From Ricinus communis (lineage: Eukaryota > Streptophyta > Magnoliopsida > Malpighiales > Euphorbiaceae): a stretch of 64,000 nucleotides of DNA. The stretch covers positions 5,396,501-5,460,500 of the forward strand of contig NC_063260.1 in NCBI RefSeq assembly GCF_019578655.1, read 5' to 3'. The position numbers and the translations under genes were made by a program. Position 1 is the first letter of the stretch, and each line of letters opens with the position of its first letter. The notes under the pieces were generated by a model. That model did no database searches. It saw nothing but the letters and a program-made list of their open reading frames with translations, and was not told the DNA's origin. Of the stretch, positions 1-12,218 are shown in pieces.

Positions 1-640
1 TCAATAAGATGATCAAATGTATGTTTATTATCAACTCGAAATCTAGCATTTCCTAAATTACTTGCTCAAATAATTCGATTAAGAGCACAATTTTCAGAAT
101 ATGCTATTAAGACAATTCGTCTTGATAATGTTGGTGAATTTACATCTAAGGCCTTTAATAAATATTGCAAGTCAATTGGAATAACTGTCGAACATCAAAT
201 AGTTCATATTCATTTTTAAAATGGTCTAACAAAATCTTTTATTAAACTTATTCAGTTAATAACTAAATCATTCCTTACGAAAATAAATTTTCCAATAATT
301 ACTTGGGGACATGCAATTTTACATGCAACAATTATTATTCGCATCAGGCCAGCTAGTTATCATAAATTTTCACAATTAAAGTTGGTTTATGGCTAGGAGC
401 CAAATATTTCCCATTTGAAAACTTTTGAATGTGTTGTTTATGTCCTAATTGACCTCCCACATCGCACAAACATGGGACTTCATAGGAGATTGAGAATATA
501 TATTGAATACAAATCTCCATCTATAATTCAATATCTTAAGCTATTAACAGAGGATGTCTTTACTGTCAGTTTAATGAGGCTTTATTTCCTAAGTTGGGGG
601 GAGAAACAAATAATCAGAAAAATAAACTATTTTGAATGAG
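1..640 (+). pseudogene. copia integrase remnant
   Basis: Translation of 100-220 gives the integrase core around the second catalytic Asp (TIRLDNVGEFTS) followed by SIGITVEH. A stop falls where the N-G-x-A-E motif should be (about 218-235), and the following NGLTKSFIK shows the catalytic Glu region altered. Downstream, ITWGHAILHATIIIRIRP and LKTFECVVYVLIDLP match the usual copia integrase C-terminal part. The protein acts in insertion of element cDNA into the host genome. Stops and an altered active site make this copy dead. Confidence 0.85.
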
Positions 641-726
641 TCATCATTAAATCATCTTGAACTTATTCAAAACAATATGAACTAGAAGTTCAAAGGATCA
701 CTCATTTGGAAAGTATAGCAAACTAA

Positions 727-1215
727 TTGCCAGATGCATTTTGTGATCCAAAAATAGTTACTAAATCTCATATACCAGTTGTAAATGCTCCAGCTAGAAT
801 TGATGTCCCAGTAGAACAACACGTTAATATTATAGCAAATGAGTCCATGATATGCCAAAAGCGTGGTAGACCACCTGGTTCCAAAGATAAAAATCCAAGA
901 AAGGAAAGTGAACAAAATAAACTAGATGACAGTCCCAAAATTAATGTTCCTGAAGAGACAAAAGACATATAAGAACAAATAACCCTAAAAGAGGTTCAAG
1001 TGCCTCAAGATGATGAAAACAATGAGATATCAATCAACTATGTCATTTCAGGTAAGAGATGGAATCGAAATGAAACTATTATCGACAATGTATTTGCATA
1101 TGCAGTGGCAATTAAGATTGCAAAAGAAAGTAAGGACATTGAACTTAAGTCCGTCATTGAATGTCGACAAAGAAATTATCAACCTAAATGGAAAGATGTA
1201 ATAATGCAGAATTAA
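727..1215 (+). pseudogene. copia integrase-RT linker remnant
   Basis: Two stretches (727-972 and 1000-1215), separated by a stop, read as the hydrophilic linker between integrase and RT of copia polyproteins. It includes an AT-hook-like RKGRPPGSKDKNP-type segment, here seen as KRGRPPGSKDKNP, and an acidic region. No catalytic function is expected. The reading continues into the RT start at about 1235 after a further stop. Confidence 0.7.
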
Positions 1216-1234
1216 ACTCATTAAAAAATTACCA

Positions 1235-2610
1235 AGTCTTTAGGCCCATTGTTTTGATACCTGAAGATATTAAGCCAGTAGGCTATAAATGGGTTTTTGT
1301 GCATAAACGCAATGAAAAAAATAAGATTGTGAGATACAAAGCACTACTTGTAGCATAAGGGTTCTCACAAAGACATGACATTAATTATGAAAAAATTAAT
1401 TCTCTAGTTGTGAATGCAATTACATTTAGATTTAATTAGCTTGGTAAGTTTAGAAAGACTTCATATGCATCTTATGGATGTCGTTACAATTTATTTATAT
1501 GGATCACTTGATAATGATATTTATATAAAAGTTCCTAAAGGACTAGAATGCCTGAAGAATGTAGCTCAAAACCTCGAGAAATGTATTCAATTAAGTTACA
1601 AAAATCTTTGTATGGATTAAAACAATATGGACGAATGTGGTATAACTGCCTAAGTAAATATCTTGTGAATGAAAGAAATACTAAAAATTCAATTTGTCCA
1701 AGTGTTTTTATTAAGAAAATAAATTCTGATTTTATTATAATTGCAGTTTATATTGATGATTTAAACATCATTGGGACTCCTACAGAGTTGATAGAAACAC
1801 TAATTTATTTTTAAAAAATAATTTAAAATAAAAGATTTGGGACGAGCAAAATTTTATCTTGGCTTGCAGATCGAACATTTATTTTAAGAGATTTTTATTC
1901 ATCAATTAACTTATATTCAAAAGATATTAAAACGTTTTAATATGGATAAATCTCATCCAATAAATTCTTCTATGATTGTTAGACACCTGTATGTGAAAAA
2001 GGGCTCTTTTCGTCCTCGGAAAGATGGTGAAGAAATATTTGGTCTAAAAGTACCATATCTTAGTGCTATTAGAGCATTAATGTATCTTGCTAATTGTACA
2101 AAACCTGATGTAGCATTTTCTATGAATTTGGTAGCAAGATATAGTCCTTCATCATCTCGAAAATATTGGAATGGTGTGAAATAAATTTTCCATTATATAC
2201 GTGGTACATCATATATGAGCTTAATCCACAAGACTCGAAGTCATAATTAATTGGATATGCAGATGCTGGATATTTATCTGATCCATATAAAGCTCGACTA
2301 CAAATGGTTTACTTGTTTACATATGGTGGCACGGTTATATCTTGACATTCTACTTAGCAAACTTTAATTGCCACATCATCTAGCTATGTTAAAATACTGG
2401 CAATGCACGAGGCTAGTAGAGAATGCATATGGTTAATGATCCAACATATCAAGAAAACATGTGATCTTCCATTTGATAAAGGAAGCCCAACAATATTATA
2501 TAAGATGATGCTACTTATATTGCCCAACTCCAAGGAAGATATATTAAAGGAGATAGAATGAAGCACATTTTGCCAAAGTTCTTTTTTACAAACGAGCTTC
2601 AAAAGTAAGG
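1235..2610 (+). pseudogene. copia reverse transcriptase and RNase H remnant
   Basis: RT begins near 1260 (KPVGYKWVFVHKRN), followed by frame-shifted blocks MDVVTIYLYGSLDNDIYI, LQKSLYGLKQ and the polymerase active-site motif VYIDDLNIIG at about 1744-1776, in which the YxDD aspartates are kept. After 1940 come the blocks preceding RNase H, then IGYADAGYLSDP (about 2255-2285) for the first RNase H catalytic Asp and SSSYVKILAMHEASRE for the second region. At least ten stops and several frameshifts are present, so no product is made. Confidence 0.88.
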
Positions 2611-2978
2611 TGTTTTAGATATTCATCAGATTCAATCTATTAATAATTTTGACATATTTATTTACAAAAACGCTCCCTACAACAACATTTGAGAAGTTTG
2701 TGAATAAAATTGGCATGCGCTGACTAAGAGATCTTTATTAGAGAGCATGATTTCATAAGGAGGAGATTTTAATACATTGTACTCTTTTTTTCTTAGCTTA
2801 GGTTTTGTCCCATTTGGTTTCCCTAGGAAGGTCTCTAACGAGGTAGTATTATGGTGCAAGCTTCTACATGAATATTGTACTCTTTTTCCTTCACTAAGAT
2901 TTTTTTTCCATTGAGTTTTTCTTAGTAAGATTTTAGCGAGGTATATTCATTATAATAGACATCCAAGAGGGAGTATTA

Positions 2979-3234
2979 TGATAATATTAAAGTGTTTGGA
3001 TTATATTGAATGTCTATCATTATGTCTACAGATAGATTTCCTTATGTAAATAGGACTCTATTTTGTAACCCTTTACATCTATAAATAGGTGTTTCAATCA
3101 ATGTAATGATACATATAAACACATATACATATATATACAATACATAAAAATTACTCTCTTTTCTCTCTTTATTTATTTTATTTTTAATCTTTATTTTACA
3201 ATACTCTTTATTCTTCTTCTTATTCCTTATTTCA
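2979..3234 (+). repeat. 3' LTR of the first copia element
   Basis: A region of about 256 bp starts TGATAATATT directly after a purine-rich tract and GAGTATTA. It contains the TATA-like TATAAATAGG at about 3080 expected in an LTR promoter, and a run ending near TTCA at 3234. The 3' border is approximate because the partner LTR is outside the window. Confidence 0.65.
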
Positions 3235-4885
3235 CAACGCTAATAAAATATTAAAAAGCTACCATAATATAGTTTCGAAAAGGGAGACCGTATAAATAAA
3301 ATCTTACAACCTATTTTTTGTATATTTATAAAAAAACTAAAAAACAACAATAGCTAAGCAAAACGATAAATGCTGAAAATGAACATGATCATATCTACTA
3401 AACTTTGCACGATGGATTAGATGATAATGGAAAAATTAGATCCTAACTTAATATTTTTATAATTGCTATTAGAATTAAGTAAAATTATTTTACAAAATTT
3501 AAATAAAAGTAATTTTACTATTAGGATTCGAATAATTTGTTTTCTTTTTTCCTTATTCCAGGTGGGTTTTGTACTGTACTTTGAAAATTGACACTGATAT
3601 ATCTTGAAACCACAAAGTTATAGAAAATAAAATTGTATTAATAACAAGAATTGCATAACAACTAATAATAGATAACTATATGGTGTCAATGGACAACTAT
3701 GTGAAGTTATAAAGAAAATTATGCAATAGATTACAATCGAAAATAGGAGGTTTGGATCTTGTCAGTGTAGAATGGCATGTGGGTATCATACGCTGAACCC
3801 TAATAATTGAGAAAAGGTTAAGAGATATATTTTAGATTAATCAATTGGTTTATTAACAATGATTGCAATCTTTATATAAAAATAAAATAAAATTAGGTGT
3901 CCAAATACATGCTTATCCTTCTTTTAGATGTAACCTCTCATTTTTTGTTAGGTGAATATGCTGTCCTCACAAGAAGCAATTTAACAAACTTCTCAAATTT
4001 CCCACTTGAAGTGTCCTACTCATTCCAACAACACATGAATTATGTCAAAGCACATCTCACAACACAATTATACATAATAATTTCCTTAACTTAATTTCTT
4101 GTATGATAATCATTTGTAGGCCTTTCAATCTTGCCACATTTCTTATTCTATATATGTTTTTCTCACATATTATTAGAGTTCCATGCACAATATCTCTTTC
4201 TTTTGATTGGTAACCAAATTTTCTAAAGTTTGTTTCAGAAAAAGAAAAGAAATATAAAGTGGTTCCAATTAGTTATTATTTAATCTCCTGGATAACGAGG
4301 GTAAATTCAACAACTAGATCAAATTAGCTATATTTTGAATAAAAATGAGGGAGTGTATTTTCTCTCATTAATTTCTTAAAATTAAATTAAATTAAATTAT
4401 TTAAATTAACAAACATTGATATTTTAAATAAAAAGCAATCAACATAATAAATATTATTATTTGTGGATGTTTTTTTTTTTTTTTTTTTAATAATGATGGT
4501 GAAGGAAGCGACTGCAATGGTAGTTGTGGTAAGGGTGTTGTGAATGGTAGAGGTGAGGGCGGTTGCAACGAAAATGATGACGGTAAGAGCTATATATTCT
4601 TTAATTTTATTAATTATATTAAAATTATAAAAGATATTTTTAAAATTATTAAAAACTTTTTAAATTATTTTATTTATCCAGCATTCTCTCATTTTTATTT
4701 AGAATAAAATTAATTTGAGCTAAATATGTGAAGGTTCAACCAAAGATCTATAAATTTAAAAAATGATTAAATTGAAATGTGAAAGATAAAGTCAGGTTAT
4801 TCTTTTATTTTTCTTATTCTCAATTTTCACTCTTGTGAATCAACATATTTAATTGTTGAACTGTGACTATAAATTGATTGTCCAT
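3235..4885. other. AT-rich spacer
   Basis: No gene is supported here. Short open frames such as 3897-4094 have no recognisable motif. A poly-T run lies at about 4471-4488, followed by a small GGT/GAA-rich patch (4496-4590). Confidence 0.6.
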
Positions 4886-5384
4886 TTATAATAGGCTTAA
4901 TTACTAATTAAATTCTGAACTTCACGCTTGTTAATAATTTTATTTAATTATTTTAAAATTTTAAAACAAATATCAGACTTTTAATTTATTTTAATGATAT
5001 TTTTCAATGACAATTTTTGAAATTTCATAATAATAAAGATGATCTGAAAAGTCAATTGTGCTTAATAAATGAATAATAATTGTGAATAAGCAGAAATAGT
5101 TTATTTTAAACTTAATAATATTGTCATTAAAAGTCTCACATATATGCATCATTTTATACATTTTATATCTAAACGCAACAACTTTTTTGCTGATTTACTA
5201 ATTTTTCTATTAGTAAGTAGAATTGATTTGGCACATCATTTTTCTCATTGTCAATACTTTAAAATCTTTTGCCAAGATAATAAATTAAACGTATAAGCAT
5301 TTATATTAAAATTTTAAAATAATTAAATAAAATTATTGAAAAATATAAAATTCAGAATTTAATCAGTAATTAAGCCTTATAATA
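4886..5384. mobile_element. MITE-like element with long inverted repeats and 8-bp target duplication
   Basis: The element runs 4894-5376 (483 bp). Its left end GGCTTAATTACTAATTAAAT and the reverse complement of its right end GGCTTAATTACTGATTAAAT match, and similarity continues for about 70 bp on each side. The flanks are identical 8-mers, TTATAATA at 4886-4893 and 5377-5384. There is no coding capacity. An 8-bp duplication is typical of hAT elements, but the long inverted repeats also recall Mutator-type elements, so the superfamily is left open. Confidence 0.85.
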
Positions 5385-7307
5385 TAAAGGTAGATTTTAG
5401 TCTTTTGTATATACTTAAAAATAAAGCTATCATTTTAATTTTATGTGCTCGACTCATATTGTGAGATAGACTCTCGACAGTTAAGGTACATTTGTGGATA
5501 AAAAGTGTTCGTATCAAAACAAGGGGAAGAAAGCCACAAATTCCTCGAGAGGAGAAGGCTAAGGACAAAACAGCGGTGGTGGTGGCTGTGGCCAAGCAGC
5601 TATATTGATGTATGTATACCCAATTTGTTTAGACAATGAAGGTTAAGTAATAACAACGTAAGTGTTACTGTTGTCAAAGTCTGTAAGAAAGACATGAGGA
5701 AACTGGCAAGATAGCAAGTACTTGGGCCTACAATTACTTTTATAGGCAAAATGCCACCATCAATTGACATCTACTAAAGCCCATCTCCATCACTCTTTTC
5801 TTATGCCTTATTTGTAGGACATTTCCTTTTCAGGTTTCACCCTGGCCACAAAAAACCTGCAGATTTTTTTTTTCTCTTTCTCTTTTTTTTTTTTTTAATT
5901 TCTATAAAGTAAATTTAAAAAGAAAAAGAGAAAAGAAAAATCCCTTTTTCTTTTTTCTTTTCTCTCTTTGCAGATGGGATGCAAAATCTTGCTTTGGGTT
6001 GGGCAGGACATTTGTTTTTCTGACCCCTACATGCTTTCATATCATAGCTTGTAGAATGATTGTTATTTCACTATAATTTATATCAATAATCATGTTTGTT
6101 ATTTGAATAACATTTGCTGGATTTTTTTGGGTTTTATCTGTAATTCAACCCTCTATATTATTGTATTATATATATGAAATCTATAAAAACATGCACAAAT
6201 TAATTTGATTTAGTTAAGTTTTCTACTTTAAAATCCCAATCATATTAGATAAAGCCAATTTAGTTTTAATTGATAAACTAGATGGGCGCCCGTCTTATGG
6301 GCATATTAAAATAATATATTAATAATTTTAATAATATATTATACATAGATATTATAAAATATAATAGAATAATAAATAATTATATAATATAAATAATTAG
6401 TTATTGAATGTTACTATAATTAGTGTTTTATTGGTCATTGAGATTTTCAATACTTGATAAATCGTATTTGAATAATATTTTCTTAATTAAAATACCTGAA
6501 AGAATCAAAATAAAGTTAAAATTTACAATTTATATAATTAAAAGTGAAGAAAGAAATTAATATAGACGAAGTGATAAAAGTTTTAATTTAATAAAAACAA
6601 TATATATTTGAAGAACACACTGAATTAAAAAATAATAGAAAGAGTGTCATGTAAGGAAAAAAATGCTAGAATATGTGATAATAATGTTTTTAAAAAAATA
6701 TATCAAATAGATAAAAATAGTTTTTGAAAATGGAAATACATCTAGAAAAAAAAAACTCCTATAACACCTTTTTTTAATAGAAATAGACTATTATTTAAAT
6801 TAAACTGACATTGCATAAAAAAAAAATAAAAGATGATAAATATAAATTTATCAGTACATGTAAAAATATCTATAATGACAAATATAATAATGAAGAAGTT
6901 GACTTGAAGAAGGTGGTAGTAACTTATAAAATAAAATAGATGACAAGAAAAAAAAAACTAAAATAAAGAGATTATTTTCTCTTCTTTTTTTTTGGAAGTA
7001 GGAGAATACAAATTAAAAAGAAAGAGAAATAATTATATGTAAAAGAAAAGGACAATGAAATTAGAAAGTTTAGATGGAATAGCAATTAAAGAAAAAAAAT
7101 AAAAATTTAAATAAATCTCTTAAATATTTCATTTAAAAAAAAAAAGAAAAAACCTAACAAAAAAAAAATCTACAAAAATAATACATCTAAATGAAGAGCC
7201 ATATAAAAAGAACAAACATGTTTTAAATATTACTTTATTCATATACTATTCGATTGTAATAGAAAAAAAATAGGAACTTGGAAAACATAAAATAGGAAAA
7301 AAAAGTC
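5385..7307. other. AT-rich spacer
   Basis: No gene is recognised. The open frame on the minus strand at 5377-5595 has no family resemblance. Pyrimidine/purine runs occur at 5868-5960, and an isolated GGGCGCCC palindrome lies at about 6283-6290. Confidence 0.6.
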
Positions 7308-8152
7308 TTAGGGTTTGTTTGGTTGTGGGGAACTTAAGTTGTTTTCTAGAAACTTCTTTTAAGAAAATAGAAAATAAAGTTTTATATTTAGTTAACTTTT
7401 TGAAATTGATAAATAAAAAAGTATTTTCTAAATATTATATATGAGTGTAGAAATTTTATTTTGATGTTTTCTATTTAGAGAAAATAAAGTCATATACTAT
7501 TATTTTTTATTATCTATATCCAAACTAACACTCACTAGTCGTCTATTCATATGATATGTTTTACAACCGTTATTATTATTTTAATTATAAAATTAAGTTT
7601 ATAGATATAAATTCATTAATATAATTTATAATAATTTTAAAAATAATAGTAAACTAACTATTTTTAAATATTTTAATTTTTATATTTTATTTATATTATT
7701 ATATTAATAAAATATTTATTTATTAATATTATCTTTAAATTAATATTATTAATAAAATATTTATTTATTAACTCTAATATTAAAGTTAAATTATTAGTGA
7801 ATATAATATTTAAAAATATTATTTTTTATAATTAGAATTATTATCTAATTAGAAAATTAATTTGTTAGTTAATATAATATTAAAATATAATTAATATGCT
7901 ATTTTTAAAATAATCATTATCTAATTAGAAATCTAATATCTAATAATTTATTAGTAATTTATTATTTCTTAAAATTAGAATGAGTGTTTAATTAGGAATG
8001 TAACTTATTAATTAATAAAATAATAAAAAATCTGTAAAATTATAAATAGATTGAATCCTATGTGTCAAAAATAGTACACATATCAAAATAAAAATCCTAC
8101 ATGTTAAAAATTAAGCACACGTGTCAAAACAAATTTAGGTTTCAGAAATTCA

Positions 8153-8154
<2 letters not shown>

Positions 8155-8200
<46 letters not shown>
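8155..8200. repeat. (TA)n microsatellite
   Basis: About 23 uninterrupted TA units, inside the Harbinger-like element. A second shorter run lies at about 8268-8283. Confidence 0.95.
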
Positions 8201-8202
<2 letters not shown>

Positions 8203-8350
8203 TTTTTTCTTTTCAATGACTCTTAATTTAATTTTAATTTTTCTATTTTTCAAATTAGAAATAGGAATATATATATATATATAGATTTTTTTCTTTTCAA
8301 TGACTCTTAATTTAATTTTAATTTTTCTATTTTTCAAATTAGAAATAGGA
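8201..8350. repeat. Tandem duplication, period about 83 bp
   Basis: A block beginning GATTTTTTCTTTTCAATGAC at 8201 recurs almost unchanged at 8284 (one extra T). Both copies end in TTCAAATTAGAAATAGGAA, and the junction carries a TA run, so the unit probably duplicated through the microsatellite. Confidence 0.93.
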
Positions 8351-8429
8351 AATTAGAAAAACTTGAAAATAAAGAAGAAAATAGAAAATTAAAAACAAAA
8401 AGAACTTTCCACAACTAAACAACTCCTTA

Positions 8430-9850
8430 GTTTCCAACCGGATCTTAATTACATATTGGTTTCCATAGGAAGTGCTTTCCCTAGATCCAACTGAAAAGTA
8501 TTAACTGAAATTTGAAAATTAAAATCAATTTGAATGAGGAGCTCCAAATCAAATCAAATTTTCCCACGGTGTTTTGACATGTGAAGACCTCACTTTAAAA
8601 TAGTGCATAAGCGTCCTCCTAGCAACTATATTGACATTCACAGAAACCTCTTCCTATAGTGATCCTCATTATACAAACTTCCTTCCATAATGATTTCAGA
8701 AACTTCTTGCCAGACTTTTTCTAATTATACTTTCTAAAATTAAGGACTTTCCTTTTATAGTAATGTAGCTTCCTTCTGCCATAATACTTTTTCTAAAATT
8801 AACGAACTTCCCTTTATAGTAATACAGTACTTCTGCTGCAATAGTATTTTTTTTTTATATTTAAACTAAGGACTTTTCCTTATAGTAATGCAAACACTTC
8901 TCTTTAGTAATATTCTTCAGTATCTATAATCAAGGATTTTGCATTTAATTTGCGCTACAATTGAATTAGCTTTCTGCCATAGATTTCTTGAAAATTGCCT
9001 TTTAAAGGATGAAATTAAATGATTTTTCACACTCGGAAGTAATTTGATGATTTTCCTTTTTAGGGACTAAACTGATAATATTCTATTTCAGAGACTATAC
9101 TATCAACTTTTATACCAAGAACCAAATTGGTAATTCTCTTAACAAGAATAAACTAGTAACTTTTCCTACTAAAGGCAATACTAGTAATTTTTCATTCTAA
9201 TATGCAAAACCAATCGGTTTTCCTTCCTATTTTCACTTTCATTAAAACTAAAGTTCTCTTTTGTCTTCTCATTTTCTTTATTTCTTTCTTACTCATTTTT
9301 AGTGGGTTTAAATGGCCAATTCTTCATCAAGAAGCAAAAATCGTACCTCAATTGCATTGGTTGGAGTTTTCACTTGCTTATTCGCTCTAAATGACTTGAG
9401 TTTAGTCAAATGGATTATATACCAGTTTTGTTCAAATTGACACGCACAAAGCTTATTCTGCCTTTAATGCGGTATTTTTCTTCATTATCCATCATTGCCC
9501 ATGTATAATATACTTGATTTTACTAAAACTTGAAAAAATTGTTTAAAATGGATCAACTTATTTGAGATAAGATGAGGAACAACTGCTCAGCTTTACGTAA
9601 TGCCAAGCAATATTGTGTGCTAGCCTCATAACTCTGCAGGTAAATGCCTCACGAAATTACAAGTGCAAAGCCACATGGATTTGCTATCAAAGCTAAAAGG
9701 CTTTGCATGACTACTATGGCTTACACTTTTGGCATTCACCCAAAGTCAATTCCATAATTTGACTTCATTTTGTTCATCCATATAAAAGAATGTAGTCACT
9801 ATTTGACTATTTAAAAACTTTTCTAGTGCTTGGGAGTGGTTTAATGAGTT
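8430..9850. other. Spacer with diverged internal repeats
   Basis: No gene is supported. The stretch 8690-8960 repeats variants of the phrase ACTTCCTTTTATAGTAATG about four times at 55-70 bp spacing, suggesting an old, diverged tandem array. The open frame at 9202-9390 is hydrophobic but has no recognisable relatives. Confidence 0.55.
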
Positions 9851-9860
9851 TCTGTCGGTA

Positions 9861-10260
9861 GTGAGAATTAAGGTTGGGGATACTAAATTCAAGCAGTTGG
9901 TGGCTACTTTTCCTTTTACTGCTTGGAAGATTGATCATATATTTATATACGCTTTGATTGAGCGATTAAATGGACACCACTCATACTTTTCATATTTCTA
10001 TAGGAGAAGTTTTATCCTTGGTATACTTTGTTGCTATACAAGACTTGAGTTTTCTAGCACTCCAGTCCCTTTGGATGATGCAATACATGATCAAAGTTCC
10101 ACCATTAGGGACGAGTATATCACTGAATTATTAGGTATGCTATTAGCTCGTAGGAGCACCCGATGTCTCTCTTATGGATCCATCTTGGTCTTTTATAAAA
10201 GACTTATACCGTGGTTGACTAGAAAGGTGGACCGAATGGCCTAGACCTTTCTTTTCTATC
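9861..10260 (+). pseudogene. Possible plant-mobile-domain remnant
   Basis: An open frame of 127 codons reads FIYALIERLN, and one frame over continues as DTTHTFHISIGEV and VAIQDLSF. The run (A/L)-LIER-W followed by THTFH-P-GE and a short hydrophobic stretch is the characteristic start of the plant mobile domain (MAIN-like, PF10536) found in transposon-derived plant proteins. Further downstream, DVSLMDPSW fits less securely. A frameshift between the blocks means it cannot encode a normal protein. This is my pattern reading; another origin is possible, and the flanking 10.3-12.1 kb is equally decayed. Confidence 0.4.
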
Positions 10261-12218
10261 TACCGGGACCACCCTAATTAACGATCTTGTCAGTTCTTTA
10301 GATATGCATTCTCTTGCCTAACTCAGGGATCTTAATTAAATTTTCTCATACAACTTAGGATGCAAATTGCACTTGCTTTCTTATACTAGTAACTTGACAT
10401 TATTGGCCATAGAGGTAAGTGGGTTTGCAGATTCTGACATGTTGTTCATATATATTTCTCCATCCTTGTTAAGGAGTAGGACTTTGTGAATATAAAGTCT
10501 CCCAATCTTATTACGACGAGTCTTCTTGGTTATACAATAGAACCCTAGGTCGGGTATGATTTTTTAACTTAAGTCCGATTATGACCTGGTCTTCAAAACT
10601 TCTTGTTATAATTGGATCTAGACTTAATCAACCCCGTGTTTCATTTTTTCTTGAGATTTATCACGAATTGTCAAATGCAAGTTTAGCCTTAGAGATAGGT
10701 CTACTTTTCAATATCCAACCTATTAGCATGGACAAGTTCTTTCCTTTTCTGAGTCGGTGGGGTTTCTATGCATACCTTGCCTCTTAACTTGTCGCATGGC
10801 CATTTATGTAGGAATTGCATTAACAATCTTACCTGGGACAAGGTAAAAAAAAGGAAATTTGTTAATTCATATTCATGATTTCAATTTAGAGACTTGCTTA
10901 ATTGAGTACATTTTTTGCAAAGTCCCCAAGTTACTTGGAGATAGAAGATGTCAGTTATCTGCATTAGAGTATGAAGAGAAAAGAGTTTTACTCCGAGGTC
11001 CGATATGTAGGATGTAGTACTTAAGGGAGCCCCATATATGGCTGGGATAGGGGTCTTAGACATTATCATGTACCTCTATTAGTACCTACCTTGATATTTT
11101 GAACCACCAATCTTTCTTATGAGGAGCTTGATACCAGCCTTGAGAGCCTTGAGGTTGATGAGTTTACCATCAAGATTAAGATCAACGAGTATCTCACTTT
11201 ATCAAGCGAGTTGCTAAGAGTTGTGCCTTTAGGGAGGCTCTTATCTCTTAGATATTCATTCACATTAATATCTCATCTAATTTATTTTATTGTCTTATTA
11301 ACTATTTCCTCTATGATTAAGTTAGCAGACCTTATGCACCTTGATTAAGTTAGCAGACCTTGTGCACCTCCTGTTAGAAGATCTGAGTCGGTTGATACAC
11401 GATCTACTCGACGTGCTAGGGCTGCGCCTAGATTGAATTCTTCTACTATTGCTCTTGTAGAGCCTACACCATCCACTGCCTTGACTTTGATTCTTGGTAG
11501 CACACCCTTCCTTCTAGATTCCACTTTACATTATTAGATCTCGATAGGCACGGTCGGGTAGTGATTAAATATGTATATCTTTGTATTAAAATCTAGTACT
11601 CGCTGATTGCACACATGTAAGTACCCTTTTTTTCTTTTACTTCAAGTTTATTATTTTCCTGAAATCGATTAGTAATATTTATGCAAAAATATTACAGGTT
11701 CAAAGAGATCAATTTGAACATGTTTTTAGACTTCCAAATATTTTAAAGATGCACTTTCTTCACTTTAGTGAAGAATTTAATATATGTTTGATTAAAGACA
11801 CATAAGATGTATGGAATAGTATGTAAATGCAAATGCATATCTAATATCATCATTTAATTTGGACAAAGGCATTCATATCTTCAACACAAGAGGATTGACA
11901 CTCTGACATTTTAACTGTCTACTCTCCAAGCTCAAAGCCTAAAACATAATGACTTTGACGAGCAAAATGAGAGACGATGATACCGACGTTGATGCTTACC
12001 ATGGGTCTAGTATCCATGGAGATGGCAAGGAGGGACCTCAGGATAATTAAGATACTTTTTCCATTTGTACTCCAAACTCATGTATTGTTTGCAGATGTTA
12101 TTAGTGCAGAAAATTACTTCTTTTATCTTTACTTATCTATTTAATTTCAAGCTCGCTTCAATATTAACCAAGTACTTGTTAAAGACAATTATTTCTTATA
12201 AAGCTAATTTAAGAATAT
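10261..12218. other. Decayed low-copy-looking sequence, function unknown
   Basis: Base composition is more balanced than in neighbouring spacer, and short open pieces occur (10581-10787, about 11950-12050), which suggests former coding sequence, perhaps the continuation of the 9.9-kb remnant. No conserved motif is secure. A 28-bp tandem duplication sits at 11315-11370. Confidence 0.45.
11315..11370. repeat. 28-bp tandem duplication
   Basis: GATTAAGTTAGCAGACCTTA begins at 11315 and recurs at 11343 with a single A-to-G difference in the following GCACC block. Confidence 0.9.

Larger units (their letters stand above)
1..3234 (+). mobile_element. Decayed Ty1/copia element, 5' end cut by window edge
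   Basis: This is the 3' portion of a Ty1/copia retrotransposon in plus orientation. Readable in order are integrase, the integrase-RT linker, reverse transcriptase, RNase H, a purine-rich tract (about 2966-2978) and a short terminal repeat starting TGATAATATT at 2979. The order integrase before RT is what separates copia from gypsy. Many in-frame stops and frameshifts interrupt every domain, so it is not mobile. The 5' LTR, gag and protease lie outside the window or are lost. Confidence 0.9.
7308..8429. mobile_element. PIF/Harbinger (Tourist-like) non-autonomous element
   Basis: The element is 7311-8426 (1116 bp). The left terminus GGGTTTGTTTGGTTGTGG and the reverse complement of the right terminus GGAGTTGTTTAGTTGTGG are inverted repeats. 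TTA flanks both sides (7308-7310 and 8427-8429). TTA duplication with a GG...TTGTTTGGTT terminus is the hallmark of PIF/Harbinger MITEs. There is no transposase; the interior is very AT-rich and holds TA microsatellites and an 83-bp tandem repeat. Confidence 0.8.

Noticed and set aside
5377..5595. Minus-strand open frame of 72 codons starting MATATTT
   Set aside because: No recognisable domain, and its end overlaps the right inverted repeat and target duplication of the MITE-like element.
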